A stretch of 64,000 bases of DNA, taken from positions 14,586,364-14,650,363 of the forward strand of contig JAQFVV010000012.1 of NCBI GenBank assembly GCA_028023455.1. The letters run 5' to 3'. A program made the position numbers and the translations under genes. The DNA is from Epiperipatus broadwayi (lineage: Eukaryota > Onychophora > Udeonychophora > Euonychophora > Peripatidae). Position 1 is the first letter of the stretch. Each line of letters begins with the position of its first letter. Below, in pieces: positions 50,868 to 62,399 of the stretch. A model generated the notes under the pieces. It worked only from the letters and a program-made list of their open reading frames with translations, had not been told where the DNA came from and did not search any database.

Positions 50868-51052
50868 CAATAATATCAACAAATAAAAAATCCTTCTCCT
50901 TTGCCTTTTCAAAAACTTTATTTTTTTTATCTCAATACTGAACATATATATACATTTATATTATACAAAACTCCAACGTTCAGTATTGAGATAAAAAAAT
51001 AAAGTTTTTGAAAAGACAAAGGAGAAGGATTTTTTATTTGTTGATATTATTG
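50868..51052. repeat. Near-perfect inverted repeat, arms 76 bp
   Basis: Left arm 50868-50943 (TCCTTCTCCTTTGCCTTTTC inside) pairs with right arm 50978-51052 (GAAAAGACAAAGGAGAAGGA). The 34-bp loop is AT-rich. It is MITE-like in size and has no coding content. Confidence 0.9.
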
Positions 51053-51099
51053 TAGGACATACATATTTTAAAAGAAAAAGTGGATGTACCTTTGCTGTG

Positions 51100-51830
51100 T
51101 TATTATATATGAATTATAAACAACAATTTTATATATTTATTATAAAACTAATATATATTAAAAAAAAAAATTCCAGCAAATATTTTATGCTTGCTCTAGT
51201 GATTGTAAACTATTTTAAAACTATCATTCAAACGTCTGTTAGTCACAATAGAATAAAATAGAACTGAATAAATATAAGAAAAATTATCTCAAATAGAAAC
51301 AAAATCATAACAAAAGAAAATCATTTTTCTTTTAAAAACATTATGGTCAAAATAAAATAAATTTTATAAAAATTTTAAATAATAGATTTGTATTTTTTTT
51401 TCTACATGAAACTCTGTGTAAAATTATGTTTGAAAGCTTATAGATTTTTTTCAGGTGATGTGTGAATACTCTCTGTGTTCACATTATTGAATATTTTGCT
51501 GATATTGTTGTGATTCTTTTTTTCTTTTCAATAATATATTTTATTGTACAACAAATAGGTTACATGAATTCTATAATGGTTTTTTCAATGTTGCAATAGC
51601 ATGACAGGTCAACAAGTGTGTTATTAATTACAGAAAAAAAAAAAACTTAGAGCATTGTTCAAATATGTTTACAATTTTTTCCTCCTTTTTTCTTTTCCAA
51701 AATAAATTTTGTTATTCAAAAACGAATTAAGATATCTTGCACATATCTGTGAGCAGTCAAGCTTTGTGTTCGCACTTCAATGTTATATATATTAACCAGT
51801 TAATTGGAAAAACCTGGAGTTTTCTGGGCA
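51100..51830. other. AT-rich DNA, nothing recognised
   Basis: Possible 3' untranslated region of the non-LTR element to the right. There are no motifs. Confidence 0.4.
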
Positions 51831-51989
51831 GATTAAGCTCAAGGCTAACCATGTACTATCAATATCTTTAACACATTCATCTGGGAAAGTTTTTTTATTA
51901 GATTAAACCAGATTTTTCAATGTCATTAGTTCCCATGTGCTCTTGAACTGTATTTGGGAAGATATTCTATTGTCTCTTTCTTTTATAGT

Positions 51990-54900
51990 CTTTATTCTTT
52001 CAATTAGTATTTTTTCTAGGATTCGTGCAATTAGAATCAAATAGGAGTGCACACCACCTTAGCCACAAACTAAACATTAAAAACATTATATCCCTAATTT
52101 TGGCAAAAATTCCTGCTTTTATACTTTGAACTAACATGGACATCAATGAACTTTTCTTTTTATAGATTGAGTCAATTAAGATTCTACAGATTTCCAATTT
52201 ATTACATCTGTCAAATATGTGTTCAAAGTCTCTTCTTTCCTTTAACATAAACCATATATGTCATCAATCGATATATATCCTCTATTCTTGGTTAAAAAAC
52301 AACTTTGGGATGAGAATTAAGATTTATCTTTATCAAAGAGTCAAAATATTTCAGCTCCAGGCCCCACCATCTAAATCTTTTTAGGAAATTAAAGATCATT
52401 ATGTTGAGAGTTAAATTAATAGGCATGGTTGTTTCAAGAATGAGATAATAAACCTCCCAGTAGTAAATTTTTGTCAATTTCAATGGATTTGGGATTAGAT
52501 TCATTTTTGTGATTTCTGACAACAATTCAGAAAGCCACAATTGACACTGGAGGTGGGGTGTCTGTGGGAATCACATCAATTGGATAAAATTCATGAGGAA
52601 TTATGTTATTCAGTCTGGAAAACAGATTAAAGGTGTGTTGGAGCTGAAACACTTGTAGTAAGTGCAACCCCAGACCATTTAATTTGGTAGTTCTTTGCAT
52701 TTTTCTGAGGCTGATCACTACAGTCTTGCCCCTCCACAGGAGCCTAGAACAAATGGAATTTGATGCTGTGAATGAACTTTTCTGGTGAATTTAACAAATA
52801 ACATGAAGTATGCAATTCTGAGGAACAACAACATGTTCAAGAGAGCCATTTTAGTGTCAATGGAGGTATATACTATCTGTAATAAATTAATAATATTGTT
52901 AGCAGCTGTTGTGATCAAATTTTGGATCTCTTCTCATTGCTAATGGGGAGAGGTTAAATGAAAGGCCAAGAAATTTAGGGAACATGGCTGAGAAGGGGGA
53001 GGTGATATTGCTCCCGAGGATAGTAACCAAGCCACCGATTTTTCTAAGTTGAAATTCAGCTCTGATTCATTTGAAAATTTAGACATTAGCTTCATGAGAC
53101 CAGGAATGTACTTTTGAAATTGTAAGAACACTGCCAGGTCATCCATGTACACAATGAGATCTATATACTTATTAATTCCAGAAATGAAAACTCCAGGAAG
53201 AATCTGTTCAATGGATTTTAGGAATGAATTTACATACAATATGAATAGGAGGGCACACAATGGTGAGCCCTGAGGGTTAGATTTTGACAGAGAATGATTC
53301 CAATAATTTATCATTTAAAGATATTGCAATTTTTCTATTAGACAGCAGATTGAAAATGATTATCCCGGGGTGAATGTTTAGATTATTAAATAGCTGAACC
53401 AGGTGGGGAACCCTGATAGAGTCAAATGCCTCCACAATGTCCAGCTGCATAGTGATAGGTTTAGCTTTCCTATACCACCTGGTATGCTCTACAATTAATT
53501 TGAAGAGACTGATTGCTTCCAAGGTAGAGATCCCTTTTCTTGCAAACTGAAAGCTAGTTATTTGTGACAAAATTTGATCTTGAAATTTGTCCTTGATTAT
53601 GGATTCAATTATTTTAATAATCAAAGTTGTCATTAAAATTGGCCACAAATTCTCAAGTGGGGATGGGATTATCCCTTTCTTGAGAAAAGGGGCCATGGCA
53701 ACCGAATTAAATTATTTTAATAATCAAAGTTGTCATTAAAATTGGACACAGATTCTCAAGTGGGGGTGAAATCATCCCCTTCTTGAGAAAATGGACTATG
53801 GAAACCAGATAAAGATCATCAATCAACTGTGGGCCTGCAGTCAGGAGATTAAGCATATTGTAGATTATTGAAATTTTATAGGCTTCAAGATGTTTAAGGA
53901 TGAATTTTAGAATACCATGGAGACCTGGATGAGTTCTATCTGGCATCAAGGCAATTTTAAATCAGACATCTCAGTAGGCTCATGCCTTGACTTTTGTTCT
54001 GGTTAAAAATTAGGGTCTGTCAGTTTGCTCTTATAATGAATCTGTGCCAACATGGGGGTTCCAGAATAAATGGTGTCTTCTATTTTAATAGCTGTTGGAA
54101 TTTTGGACTTTGTCTGGCAACCAAGTGCCCATCTAATATACCCTTTGGAAAACATACAGGATTTTGTAAGATAAAACTTTGGCTTCTTGGTTTCCAAATA
54201 TTCATGGAGAGACTGCTGTATATTGAAAAATGTTGGTTTAAAGAAATAACAGTTTGAACTGTTGTTGAGTGAGTCTGCAGTATTTTTTTGAGAATTCTTT
54301 AAATTTCCTCCATTTTCTGGAGTAGTACTGTCAGTCCCTTGTTTTTTCTAGGGTAATATTGGATTAGTGAGGATAGAATATTTAAAAATGCAAACATACC
54401 CTCTGCTGGGTTTAGAGAGAGTATGTTAATTTTCTGGAAAAAAATGTAGGCCTCCAAGATGATTGCTTCTGGCACCATTAATTTTAGCAAAAGTCTAATT
54501 GTGGTCTTGGCTTGTGCATAGAGCTGAGGAGGAAGGTCGATGGCCAAAAAGACTGTAAGGGTGTGATGGACAGAAAGATAACTGGAGATAATGACAGGTT
54601 AATATAAAAATGCAGCTCTGGGGAATAATAAAGAAGGTCTATTAAGGTGGAATATTGTCTGGTATAGAAGGAGCATGCATTTGGTGGAAAAAATTCTATG
54701 CTCACATCAAATGCATGTTCAGCAAGTATATGTATTTGTGATTGAATTCATCATAGCTTACATTGAAGTCCCCAAGCAAGAAAGTTGGGAATAGATTGGC
54801 ATTTAGAGGTAGATTTATTAATAGTAAAATGTTATGACTCAATAATACATCTTTTTGAGGTATAGAAAGATTACATTGAGATTGGATGAATTTATGCTGA

Positions 54901-55100
54901 TTGTGCTAAAAATCATATTAGTATTTAATAGGCTAATTTTAAAACTATTAACCAGGGAGTTATGCAAAATTAAAATTCCAGCTGAGGAGTGGTTGGCTGT
55001 GGAATAATGGAGTGATACCAGCTTTTGAAATTTTTCTATTATCATTGGGTTTGTATTAGTATGAAATTTGGTCTCTGCAAAACATATATTCAGGAGAAAG
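51990..55100 (-). pseudogene. ORF2 of the non-LTR element: endonuclease and reverse transcriptase
   Basis: Order on the minus strand: LLGDFNVSYD near 54790-54760 (endonuclease GDFN motif); LENLWPILMTTLIIKIIES at 53670-53610, then FQFARKGISTLEAISLFKLI and MQLDIVEAFDSI, the first catalytic aspartate region; then NPQGSPLCALLFILYVNSFL at about 53280-53220; then VYMDDLAVFLQF near 53150, a YMDD form of the active site box; then FNLEKSVAWLLSSG. The C-terminal part ends with ERRDFEHIFDRCNKLE near 52240-52190. An internal duplication (53611-53803) and frameshifts inactivate it. Confidence 0.75.
53611..53803. repeat. 103-bp tandem duplication within the reverse transcriptase
   Basis: ATTTTAATAATCAAAGTTGT begins at 53611 and again at 53714, each followed by CATTAAAATTGG and CTTGAGAAAA. 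Both copies encode the LKKG-x-I-x-PLENL stretch. They differ at several bases, so the duplication is not an exact recent one, or the copies have diverged since. Confidence 0.85.
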
Positions 55101-55899
55101 AATAGATCCAGTGACTACTTGCATCTATTCTTTTGGCAGAGTTAAGAACCCACAAATTAACTCCAGCTAATTTAAAAAACATGAGTAAATACAACCAACA
55201 AGCAAATTCTCATCAGGCATGATGGTTAAACAAACGAGCATTTTTGCTGCATCATATTCCACTTATTAGTTCAATATTGGATTAATGTTAAAATTTATCA
55301 TCTCTTCCAGTTGTGGAAACTGGGAAGAAGCTTTTGTAACTCCATTATTCAAAGGATGATCTGAGGTAGTGGAAGACCACAAGGTTGGTTGAGTTAAATC
55401 AACATTGAAAGAAATGAGAGCAATTGGTTTGATTAATGTCCATCATCACCTCATTATTACTATGTTTAAGCTTCTTTTCGTTAAGTCTGTTATGGCTCAG
55501 CTCGCCATCTGAGGAGCTTCTGCACAAGTCAGAGACATTTATGTGATCTTGTGAAGATGAAAGGTCTTTCAACTTTATTCTATATCTCTCAAGGCTTTTC
55601 TCTTAGTCTTAATTCACTGGACTGATGGCTCCGCAGTCAAAGTGGAGTCAGATTCTGTTTCTGACTCCAAAGGTTTGGATTCAATAAGAGTCTGATCTCC
55701 AGATTTAGTGAGAGATATATCATTTGAGTTTTGATCGTTTTCTGAGATTTGAGCTTTTGTATTTGAGTGGGATCCAGAATCTCTATCAAGGGAGATTCCA
55801 CTATATTCTGTGGGTCAAGCAACAGAAGGTCAGTCATTTGAGAAGTTGTATTTTGTTTGTCAGTGGAAAAAGCATATTGTTTGCTGGTAGAATAATTTC

Positions 55900-57323
55900 T
55901 AGGGCATTGATGGAACTTTGTTTTTTTCATTAGGCAGTTATTACAGAATCTATTGAGACATTACCTCACTAGGTGAGAGCACTTCTGGCACATGAAGCAT
56001 TGCAGCAGTATTCCCCAAGAAGAAATAGTTAGGGGGCTGCCTCACTGCAGTGGATAGTCAGGATTGAAGTGGGTTCTATACCTTTCATGAGGTTCAAAAT
56101 AAATGTGACTGAGTTTGTTGGCACCAGGCTGTCAGTGTACTTCATTAAGGTGTATTTAAAATTATCAATCTTATCATATTGTCTTAGTAATTTTTGCAAA
56201 TCTTGCTGTTTAAAATCTATATAGCAGTTTTTAGCCTTCCCGGAGATGTTTAAATTGACTGTTACAATCAGTTTGTTATCACAAAATTTCAATTCTTTCT
56301 GTAAAATATCTTTTTGCCACAGGCTTTTGCATTCAATCATGATATGACACTTATTGGGATGGCTTAAGAGTTTGTGTATATGTTGCCATAATCCTTTTGA
56401 TTGAATTTGGTTACACAATTTCTGGATAGGAAAAGTAAACAGGTTATTGTGTTTATTCATAACTGCTAATATTAGAGTTTTTTGATTATAGTAAGATGCA
56501 AAAGAACTAAGTAAACTCTGAGGGATCATTTGATTGAAGCTCTTGATAATATTGTTGATTTGGAGATCATCCATGTCTATAAGAATTTTCATCAGACATA
56601 AAAATGTTTTCATGGTTCGTATCATCATCTATGTCAAGATGTAATAAATCATCATTAATAACATTGGTTCTATCTGATTGCGAATTAGATTTTGTGTTCT
56701 GGGCTTGTATAATACTGGCATAAGAAGCCCTTGCAGTACTGTTTCTCATAGCAAGACCTTGTAACCTCTCTGTATTTACATTCTTTGCAGTTTTCACTTT
56801 GGATGTATTAAAACTAAACATAGAATTATTAATGTTTTTATGTCTAGGTTCGTTTTCTATACTTTTTTTTTTATAAATTCGGAAATTATTCAAGATTGAT
56901 CACTTTTTCAGTGTCTTCAGAATCCCTGGAAAAATCTCCACTGCATAGGGAATTATTGTTTGTGGAAGGTTTATCTTGATTTGCAACATTTGATTTGGGA
57001 GGATTTGATTTTAAAAATCGATTTTTTAGGATCGACTGAAGCTTTCTTATGCGCATCTGATTCATTAACATTATTAACAGTAATTTTTTCACTAATTCTA
57101 TTGACTGCATTTGTAACAATCTTTTTTACTGTGATTATTTATTATATGTTGTTTATCATTAGAATTATTTTTGTCATTGAAAGAAATGTTTGTGTTTGTC
57201 TTCTCACCTCTTCTTCCTAATGTTTTTCCTATAATCGGAGCATTTTCATTGTGATCCATATTTTTTTCTGAGGTTAACTTGCTCAAATTGTGTCTCTGAA
57301 TCTGGTTTTTCTACAGAGGCCAT
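55900..57323 (-). pseudogene. ORF1 (gag-like) of the non-LTR element with CCHC knuckles
   Basis: It starts at ATG 57321-57323 (MASVEKPDSETQFEQVNL). A disordered, asparagine/lysine-rich part follows in broken frames to about 56570. A longer frame, 56628-56029, contains LQINNIIKSFNQMIPQSLLS and HKLLSHPNKCHIMIECKS, like the globular part of non-LTR ORF1 proteins. Beyond it, near 56000-55900, come CFMCQKCSHLVR, a stop, then CLNRFCNNCLMKKTKFHQC. These are two zinc knuckles of the type C-x2-C-x4-H-x4-C, the first broken by the stop. Such knuckles bind the element's RNA. Confidence 0.7.
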
Positions 57324-57559
57324 AATTTGACAAAAGAGTAAAATATTTCGATTTTATGATAAAGGAAGCACTATTTTTTGATAAAAAATTAGCAAAAACC
57401 CCATCCAGACAGATGTGATGTGATACACTATGACTTCTCCTTAAACAAAGTCAGGAATCTCTCAACAACTATGCCCAAAAAACCTTTTCACCACATTACC
57501 TTCCCTTTCCATTCCCCACCTTGTTTTCCCATAATCTGATCCATCCCATTTTTACAATA

Positions 57560-57785
57560 TAATCTTTGTCAACTCTTTGGCCTTTATATCTAAACCCCCC
57601 CCTTACTTTTTTCCAAACCCAGCATAAAAAACCAATAACCCACTTTCTGTATAATCACTATTCATATTTATTCTTCCATAACTTCATTATTTGTACCCTT
57701 TCTGATTTCAAGCATTTATATTCAATTAACAAATGCCTAATATTTTTTATGCCTTCCTTACACAGCAGAACTGAATAACCCTATA
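57560..57785 (-). mobile_element. Possible 3' end of a second non-LTR element, head-to-tail
   Basis: A minus-strand frame reads SVLLCKEGIKNIRHLLIEYK then CLKSERVQIMKLWKNKYE before a stop. C-x-x-x-x-x-x-x-H-L-L-x-E-x-x-C-L is typical of the C-terminal knuckle of non-LTR ORF2 proteins. It lies directly upstream of the ORF1 start at 57323, so it would be the tail of another copy. The interval 57330-57560 is C-rich on the plus strand and may be 5' untranslated sequence. Confidence 0.4.
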
Positions 57786-57789
57786 CCCT

Positions 57790-58265
57790 CTGATGATTCA
57801 TTGTTGTGATTTTTGTGTAAAGTAAGTTATTTAAATATCATACTTGGGTGCATTTTCCAATGTTAGTTGGTCTTTGTAGTTTCGAGACATGTGAAGTAAT
57901 ATTACTTTGGCTAACACAAACAATCTGAGAAAGATCCTAAGGGTGTTCATCTATTTATTCATAGCTTAGAAATCACTTGTTACTATTAGACTTTTGCTAG
58001 TATTTCACTTTTTTTTTTGTAAGATATCTGTTGGACAGAGAAAGTTCAGAAATTTAATGTAGTTTGATGACTTCTTAAAGCTGGTAGCTAAGTGTATAAG
58101 AATAAGGTACAAGAATAATAAAAATAGCTATTTTGGACTTTATATAATCTTTTTTAAAATGTTATTTTTTCCTCACTTCAGATAGAATTTAACAAAACAA
58201 GCAGAGGCCTTTATTAAGTCGACATACCAATGAAGATTAAATATAAATAAAAGATCATCAATTAG
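57790..58265. other. Unassigned DNA
   Basis: No frame or repeat was recognised. Confidence 0.4.
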
Positions 58266-58267
58266 AT

Positions 58268-58318
58268 AATTTTGATCAGAAATGTTTGCAATTAGCAAAC
58301 ATTTCTAATCAAAATTAT
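58268..58318. repeat. Short hairpin, 23-bp arms
   Basis: TAATTTTGATCAGAAATGTTTGC and GCAAACATTTCTAATCAAAATTA pair with one mismatch around AATTA. Confidence 0.8.
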
Positions 58319-58384
58319 TTAATTAAAAAAATTGACTTTGAACTTAAAATAATTATGTTTTTCAAAAACATTTAATTAAATTAG

Positions 58385-60155
58385 TTAAAGTTGTAATTAT
58401 TTATTAAGCACGCAGGGAGTATATGTAAATACTTTAGAGACAGGCCTTAACCTATATCATATGCACCTTGAATGGTTATAATAGTCAAACAATATCTTTA
58501 TTTGCCAATAGAGGGATCTTTCAAATCTCAACACAAGATAGCAACTTTTATAAAGATAAGAGTGGCTGTCTTATCTTTAACCTAACTTTCCACTTATATA
58601 GCTCAATCTGAAGCATTGATTTGAGAGCATGAAGCTGTTATTCTCTTGACTATTTAAGTCCACTATTTCATTTACAAATTAAGCTTCATAAAATCTTGTG
58701 ATTTACAATGAGATAATATTATGATCTTATGCTGGAAATATGTAAAGTTGTAATTATATATTAAGCACACAGGACGTATATGTAAATACTTTAGAGACAA
58801 GCTTTAATGTATATCATATGCACCTTGAATGTTTATAATAGTCAAACAATATATTTATTTGCCAATAGAGAGACCTCTCAAACTTTGACACAAGATAGTG
58901 ATTTTTATAAAGATAAGAGTGGCCATCTTATCTTTAACCTAACTTTCCACTTATATACTTCAATCTGTATCGGCAAATAAAAATATTGTTTGACAATTAT
59001 AAACATTCAAGTTGCTTTCCTGACCCTAAAATATTTACATATACTTCCTATGCATTTAATAAATAATTACAATTTTACAGTAGCTTATAAATTTCCAGTA
59101 TAAAGATTGTAATATTAACTCATTATAAGTTGTAAACTGCAAGATTTCATGAAGTTTAATTTGTAAAGAAAATAGTGGACTTAAACAGTGAAGAGAATAA
59201 CAGCTTCATGCTCCCAAATCAAGATGCTTCAGATTGGCCTATATAAGTGGAAAGTTAGGCTAAAGATAAGATGGCCGATCTTATCTTTAAAAAAGTCACT
59301 ATCTTGTGTCAAGGTTTGAGAGGTCCCTCCATCGGCAAATAAAGATATTGTTTGACTATTATAAACATTCAAGGTGCATATAACATAGGTTAAAGCCTGT
59401 CTCTAAAGTATTTACATATACTTTCTGTGCACTTAATACATAATTACAACTTTACTGTAGTTTATATATTTTTAGTATAAAGATTGTAATATTAACTCGT
59501 AAATTGCAAGACTTTGTGAAAGTTAATTTGTAAAGGAAATAGTGGACTAAAACAGTGAAGAGAATAACAGATTTACACTTCCAAATCAATGTGCTTTAGA
59601 TTGGTCTATATAAGTGGAAAGTTAGGTTAAAGATAGAACAGCCACTCTTATCTTTATAAAAGTTGCTATCTTGTGTTGAGGTTTGAGAAGTTCCTCTATT
59701 GGCAAATAAAGATATTGTTTGACTATTATAAACATTCAAGGTGCATATGATATAGGTTAAAGCCTGTCTTTAAAGTATGTACAAATACTTACTGTGCACT
59801 TAACAAATAATTACAACTTTATAGTAGTTTATATATTTCCAGTATAAAGATTGTAATATTAACTCATTGTAAATCACAATTATTTCATGAAGGTTAATTT
59901 GTAAAGGAAATAGTGGACTTAAACAGTGAAGAAAATAACAGCTTTATGCTTCCAAATCAAGATGCTTCAGATTGGTCTATATAAGTGGAAAGTTAGGTTA
60001 AAGAGAAGACAGCTGCTCATCTTTATAAAAGTTGCTATCTTATGTTGAGATTTGAGAAGTCCCTCTATTGACAAAAAAGATATTGTTTGACTATTATAAA
60101 CATTCAAGATGCATATGATGTTGGTTAAAGCCTATCTCTAAATTATTTAAGTTAG
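58385..60155. repeat. Cluster of about six 365-bp repeats in both orientations
   Basis: One orientation is seen at about 58385-58745 and 58745-58965. The opposite one is at about 58965-59085 (partial), 59085-59455, 59455-59820 and 59820-60150. A shared marker is CAAATAAAGATATTGTTTGA (near 59335 and 59702) or its complement (near 58483). Each full unit also holds GGAAAGTTAGGTTAAAGATA and ACAAGATAGCAACTTTTATA or complements. A self-complementary AAAGATAAGA/TCTTATCTTT pair lies inside the unit. No coding frame was seen. Copies differ by some 5-15 percent by eye. Confidence 0.85.
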
Positions 60156-60159
60156 TTAA

Positions 60160-60600
60160 GTAAATATTGAATTTTAATCTTAATTAACATGAAAAAACAA
60201 GAGAAAACATATAACAAGAAAATTATTTTTAATTTTTATTTAGAATAGAATATGAATTTTTGTGTATATTATTTAAAACAATATTCAAATTTTATAACAT
60301 TCATACACACACATTATGTACACATAATTAATTGAATGTGTATCAGTATGAAAATGTGTACTAATCTAATATATTCAATTTTAAATTATCCTGAGACTAA
60401 CTAAGCTACTTTTATGATCAAAATCTCTCTAAGTAACTATGTATTTCTATGCCTCTTTTTCAGCCTGATCATGGCAATTTGCCATTAATATAGTGAACTA
60501 ACAACTTCAGTATTGAAGATATTTAAATTTATCAGTTAACACCTATTTGATGTATATGTGCCCGAGTTGATAAGAATAGATCACTTTGTGTTTAATAATT
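60160..60600. other. AT-rich DNA, nothing recognised
   Basis: No features were seen between the repeat cluster and the MITE. Confidence 0.4.
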
Positions 60601-60608
60601 ATCTATTT

Positions 60609-60826
60609 AAAACAGGCAAAACTCTCCATACAGTAGTGCCACTCAGTGCAAGCCGAGTAATATGGATACCATAAGGCTTGGTGCATAAAATCTCTATCTA
60701 GTGCCTACTCATCCATTGATTACTCTGGCTTGCACTGAGTGGCACTATTGTGTGGAGAGTTTTGCTTGTTTTAATAACAGTTATGAGCAAGCATAAGAAA
60801 TGGTGATCATGTGATGTTTGGTAGTT
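60609..60826 (+). mobile_element. MITE copy A, GGCAAAACTCTCC family (most complete)
   Basis: The left inverted repeat is AAAACAGGCAAAACTCTCCA and on through AGTGCCACTCAGTGCAAGCC. The right one runs GGCTTGCACTGAGTGGCACT to GAGAGTTTTGCTTGTTTT (ending 60772). Arms are about 50 bp around a loop of about 57 bp. A tail shared with copies B and C (TTATGAGCAAGCATAAGAAA, GGTGATCATGTGATGTTTG) follows to 60826. No coding frame is present, so it must depend on another element's enzyme. Confidence 0.8.
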
Positions 60827-60829
60827 ACC

Positions 60830-62395
60830 TACTTTGTATCTAGTGGTAAAATAACAAGACGCAACAATTAACTAGGCACAATTAACAGGATTACAGAAAA
60901 TCTAAAAACTTATAACTGGAGATACATTCATGCCATATATTGCAGTAACAATTTGAAAAGATCAAGTTGCTATCTTTTATCAACAATAGAATCAAGAATT
61001 CCATCAAAATAAGCACCTTGTGTAATAGTAGACTAAAAATTATTGAATTACAGGTTAATTTTGTGATCCATTAGAGTCTGAAAAGTTATAGAATGAAAAG
61101 AAATATACTGTTTAAATTTAGTACGTTATTAAAATTTCTGTTTTCTTTTTTAATTACTTACTCCTTTTTCATCATACAATTTCTTTTCACATCTACATAT
61201 GCGTAGGTCATCATTAATATTCATAATATCATTTTGGAATCTTTTAGAACAGTTTAGATGCTTTTATTTATCTGAGTTGATTATATACTGATGCATTGCT
61301 GTTTTTTTGCACCAGCTATCCTGATAACAGTTATTAGCAGAGATATCAATACGTTCTTAGTTTTACTGACCTAATTCTCTTCAGACTCATCTGTTAATAC
61401 TTGAACCCCAAGGTTATAAATGATACTAAACATATATATTTTAAACTGATTTATTAATATATCCAACGGTGGGTACACAGTTATTATTCCCTCTATTAAA
61501 TAGTATTAGTTGCACTTAGTCATGAATACAGTGGATCAAAAGAAAATGCCTGCATTTTATATTATTTTCTCTATTTTGTTGATAAACTGGTGGTGTGCTT
61601 GGTATTTCTTTGACCAAGTCCTTAATATGTTATTCTGTTATGTAATGATCGCTAAACCTGTGTTACATCCTGGCTTTGGCTGGTATTTCTACTTCATAGC
61701 TTGGGCATCTTCATTGTGCCTCTTTGGGATGCTTCCTATCAAATGATATAAATACTATTAATATATTTATGTATATAAATTTTATTATTAATATTTATAA
61801 GTATTTGCTACCTCTTGGCTAATATAGCTTCTGATATTTAATTCTAGCAATGGGTAAACTGCTTCCCACAAACTTAAGACCTATAAGTTTTGCTTCATTT
61901 TGTTAATAGGCTTATATCTACTTCATACTGCACCATTTCAGCATCTTGTCTTCTTACATGTTTGTTGTACTTCAATTTCTTTGCTGTTTCTGAGCTAATG
62001 CAATCTCAATTTTATTTTTGTGATCTTTTTTCTTCATATTCCCAGATTAGACTATTTATAGGCTATGGACAGATTTATTTGACAATTGTCTTGATCTCTT
62101 GGACCACTTGGAAAACTAAATTCTTCTTTTAAGTTGTCAATTATTTATTGACTGTTTATAAATGGCTACATAGTAATAATTTTTTACAGCTCAACCATGC
62201 CTATGCCCAAGCAAAACATGTTTCTTTATGAATGCTTTTACTGAAAGAAAGTAATTACATGCTAGACTATTATTTATCTGTTTGCAATACACCCAGTTTA
62301 TAGCAACTTTTAAATTCAGTAAAATTTTTCTAAAAATTAGGTCTAATACTGTAATATTTCTTAATATTTGTATATTTTGGTTTGCATTAAAACAC
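60830..62395. other. Unassigned DNA with two hydrophobic open frames
   Basis: Plus frames at 61510-61746 (78 codons) and 61890-62132 (80 codons) are hydrophobic and tryptophan-rich. The opposite strand of both shows charged, stop-interrupted peptides (for example KDLVKEIPSTPPVYQQNREN), so the hydrophobic frames may be shadows of a decayed minus-strand element. No call was made. Confidence 0.3.
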
Positions 62396-62399
62396 TGCA

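Larger units (their letters stand above)
51830..57323 (-). mobile_element. Two-ORF non-LTR retrotransposon (I/jockey-type), inactive
   Basis: On the minus strand a gag-like first frame (57323 to about 55900) is followed by endonuclease and reverse transcriptase (about 55100-52000). Stops and frameshifts break both. The gag zinc knuckles plus an apurinic-type endonuclease and reverse transcriptase place it in the I/jockey group broadly; the clade is not resolved. The right boundary and the 3' tail are uncertain. Confidence 0.8.

Noticed and set aside
58385-60155. Repeat cluster considered as a CRISPR-like or simple satellite array
   Set aside because: Units are 365 bp, occur in both orientations and have no regular spacers, and the DNA is eukaryotic.
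61510-62132. Two hydrophobic frames that look like membrane proteins
   Set aside because: No splice sites or homology were recognised, and the opposite strand shows charged, broken coding-like peptides, so a shadow is likelier.
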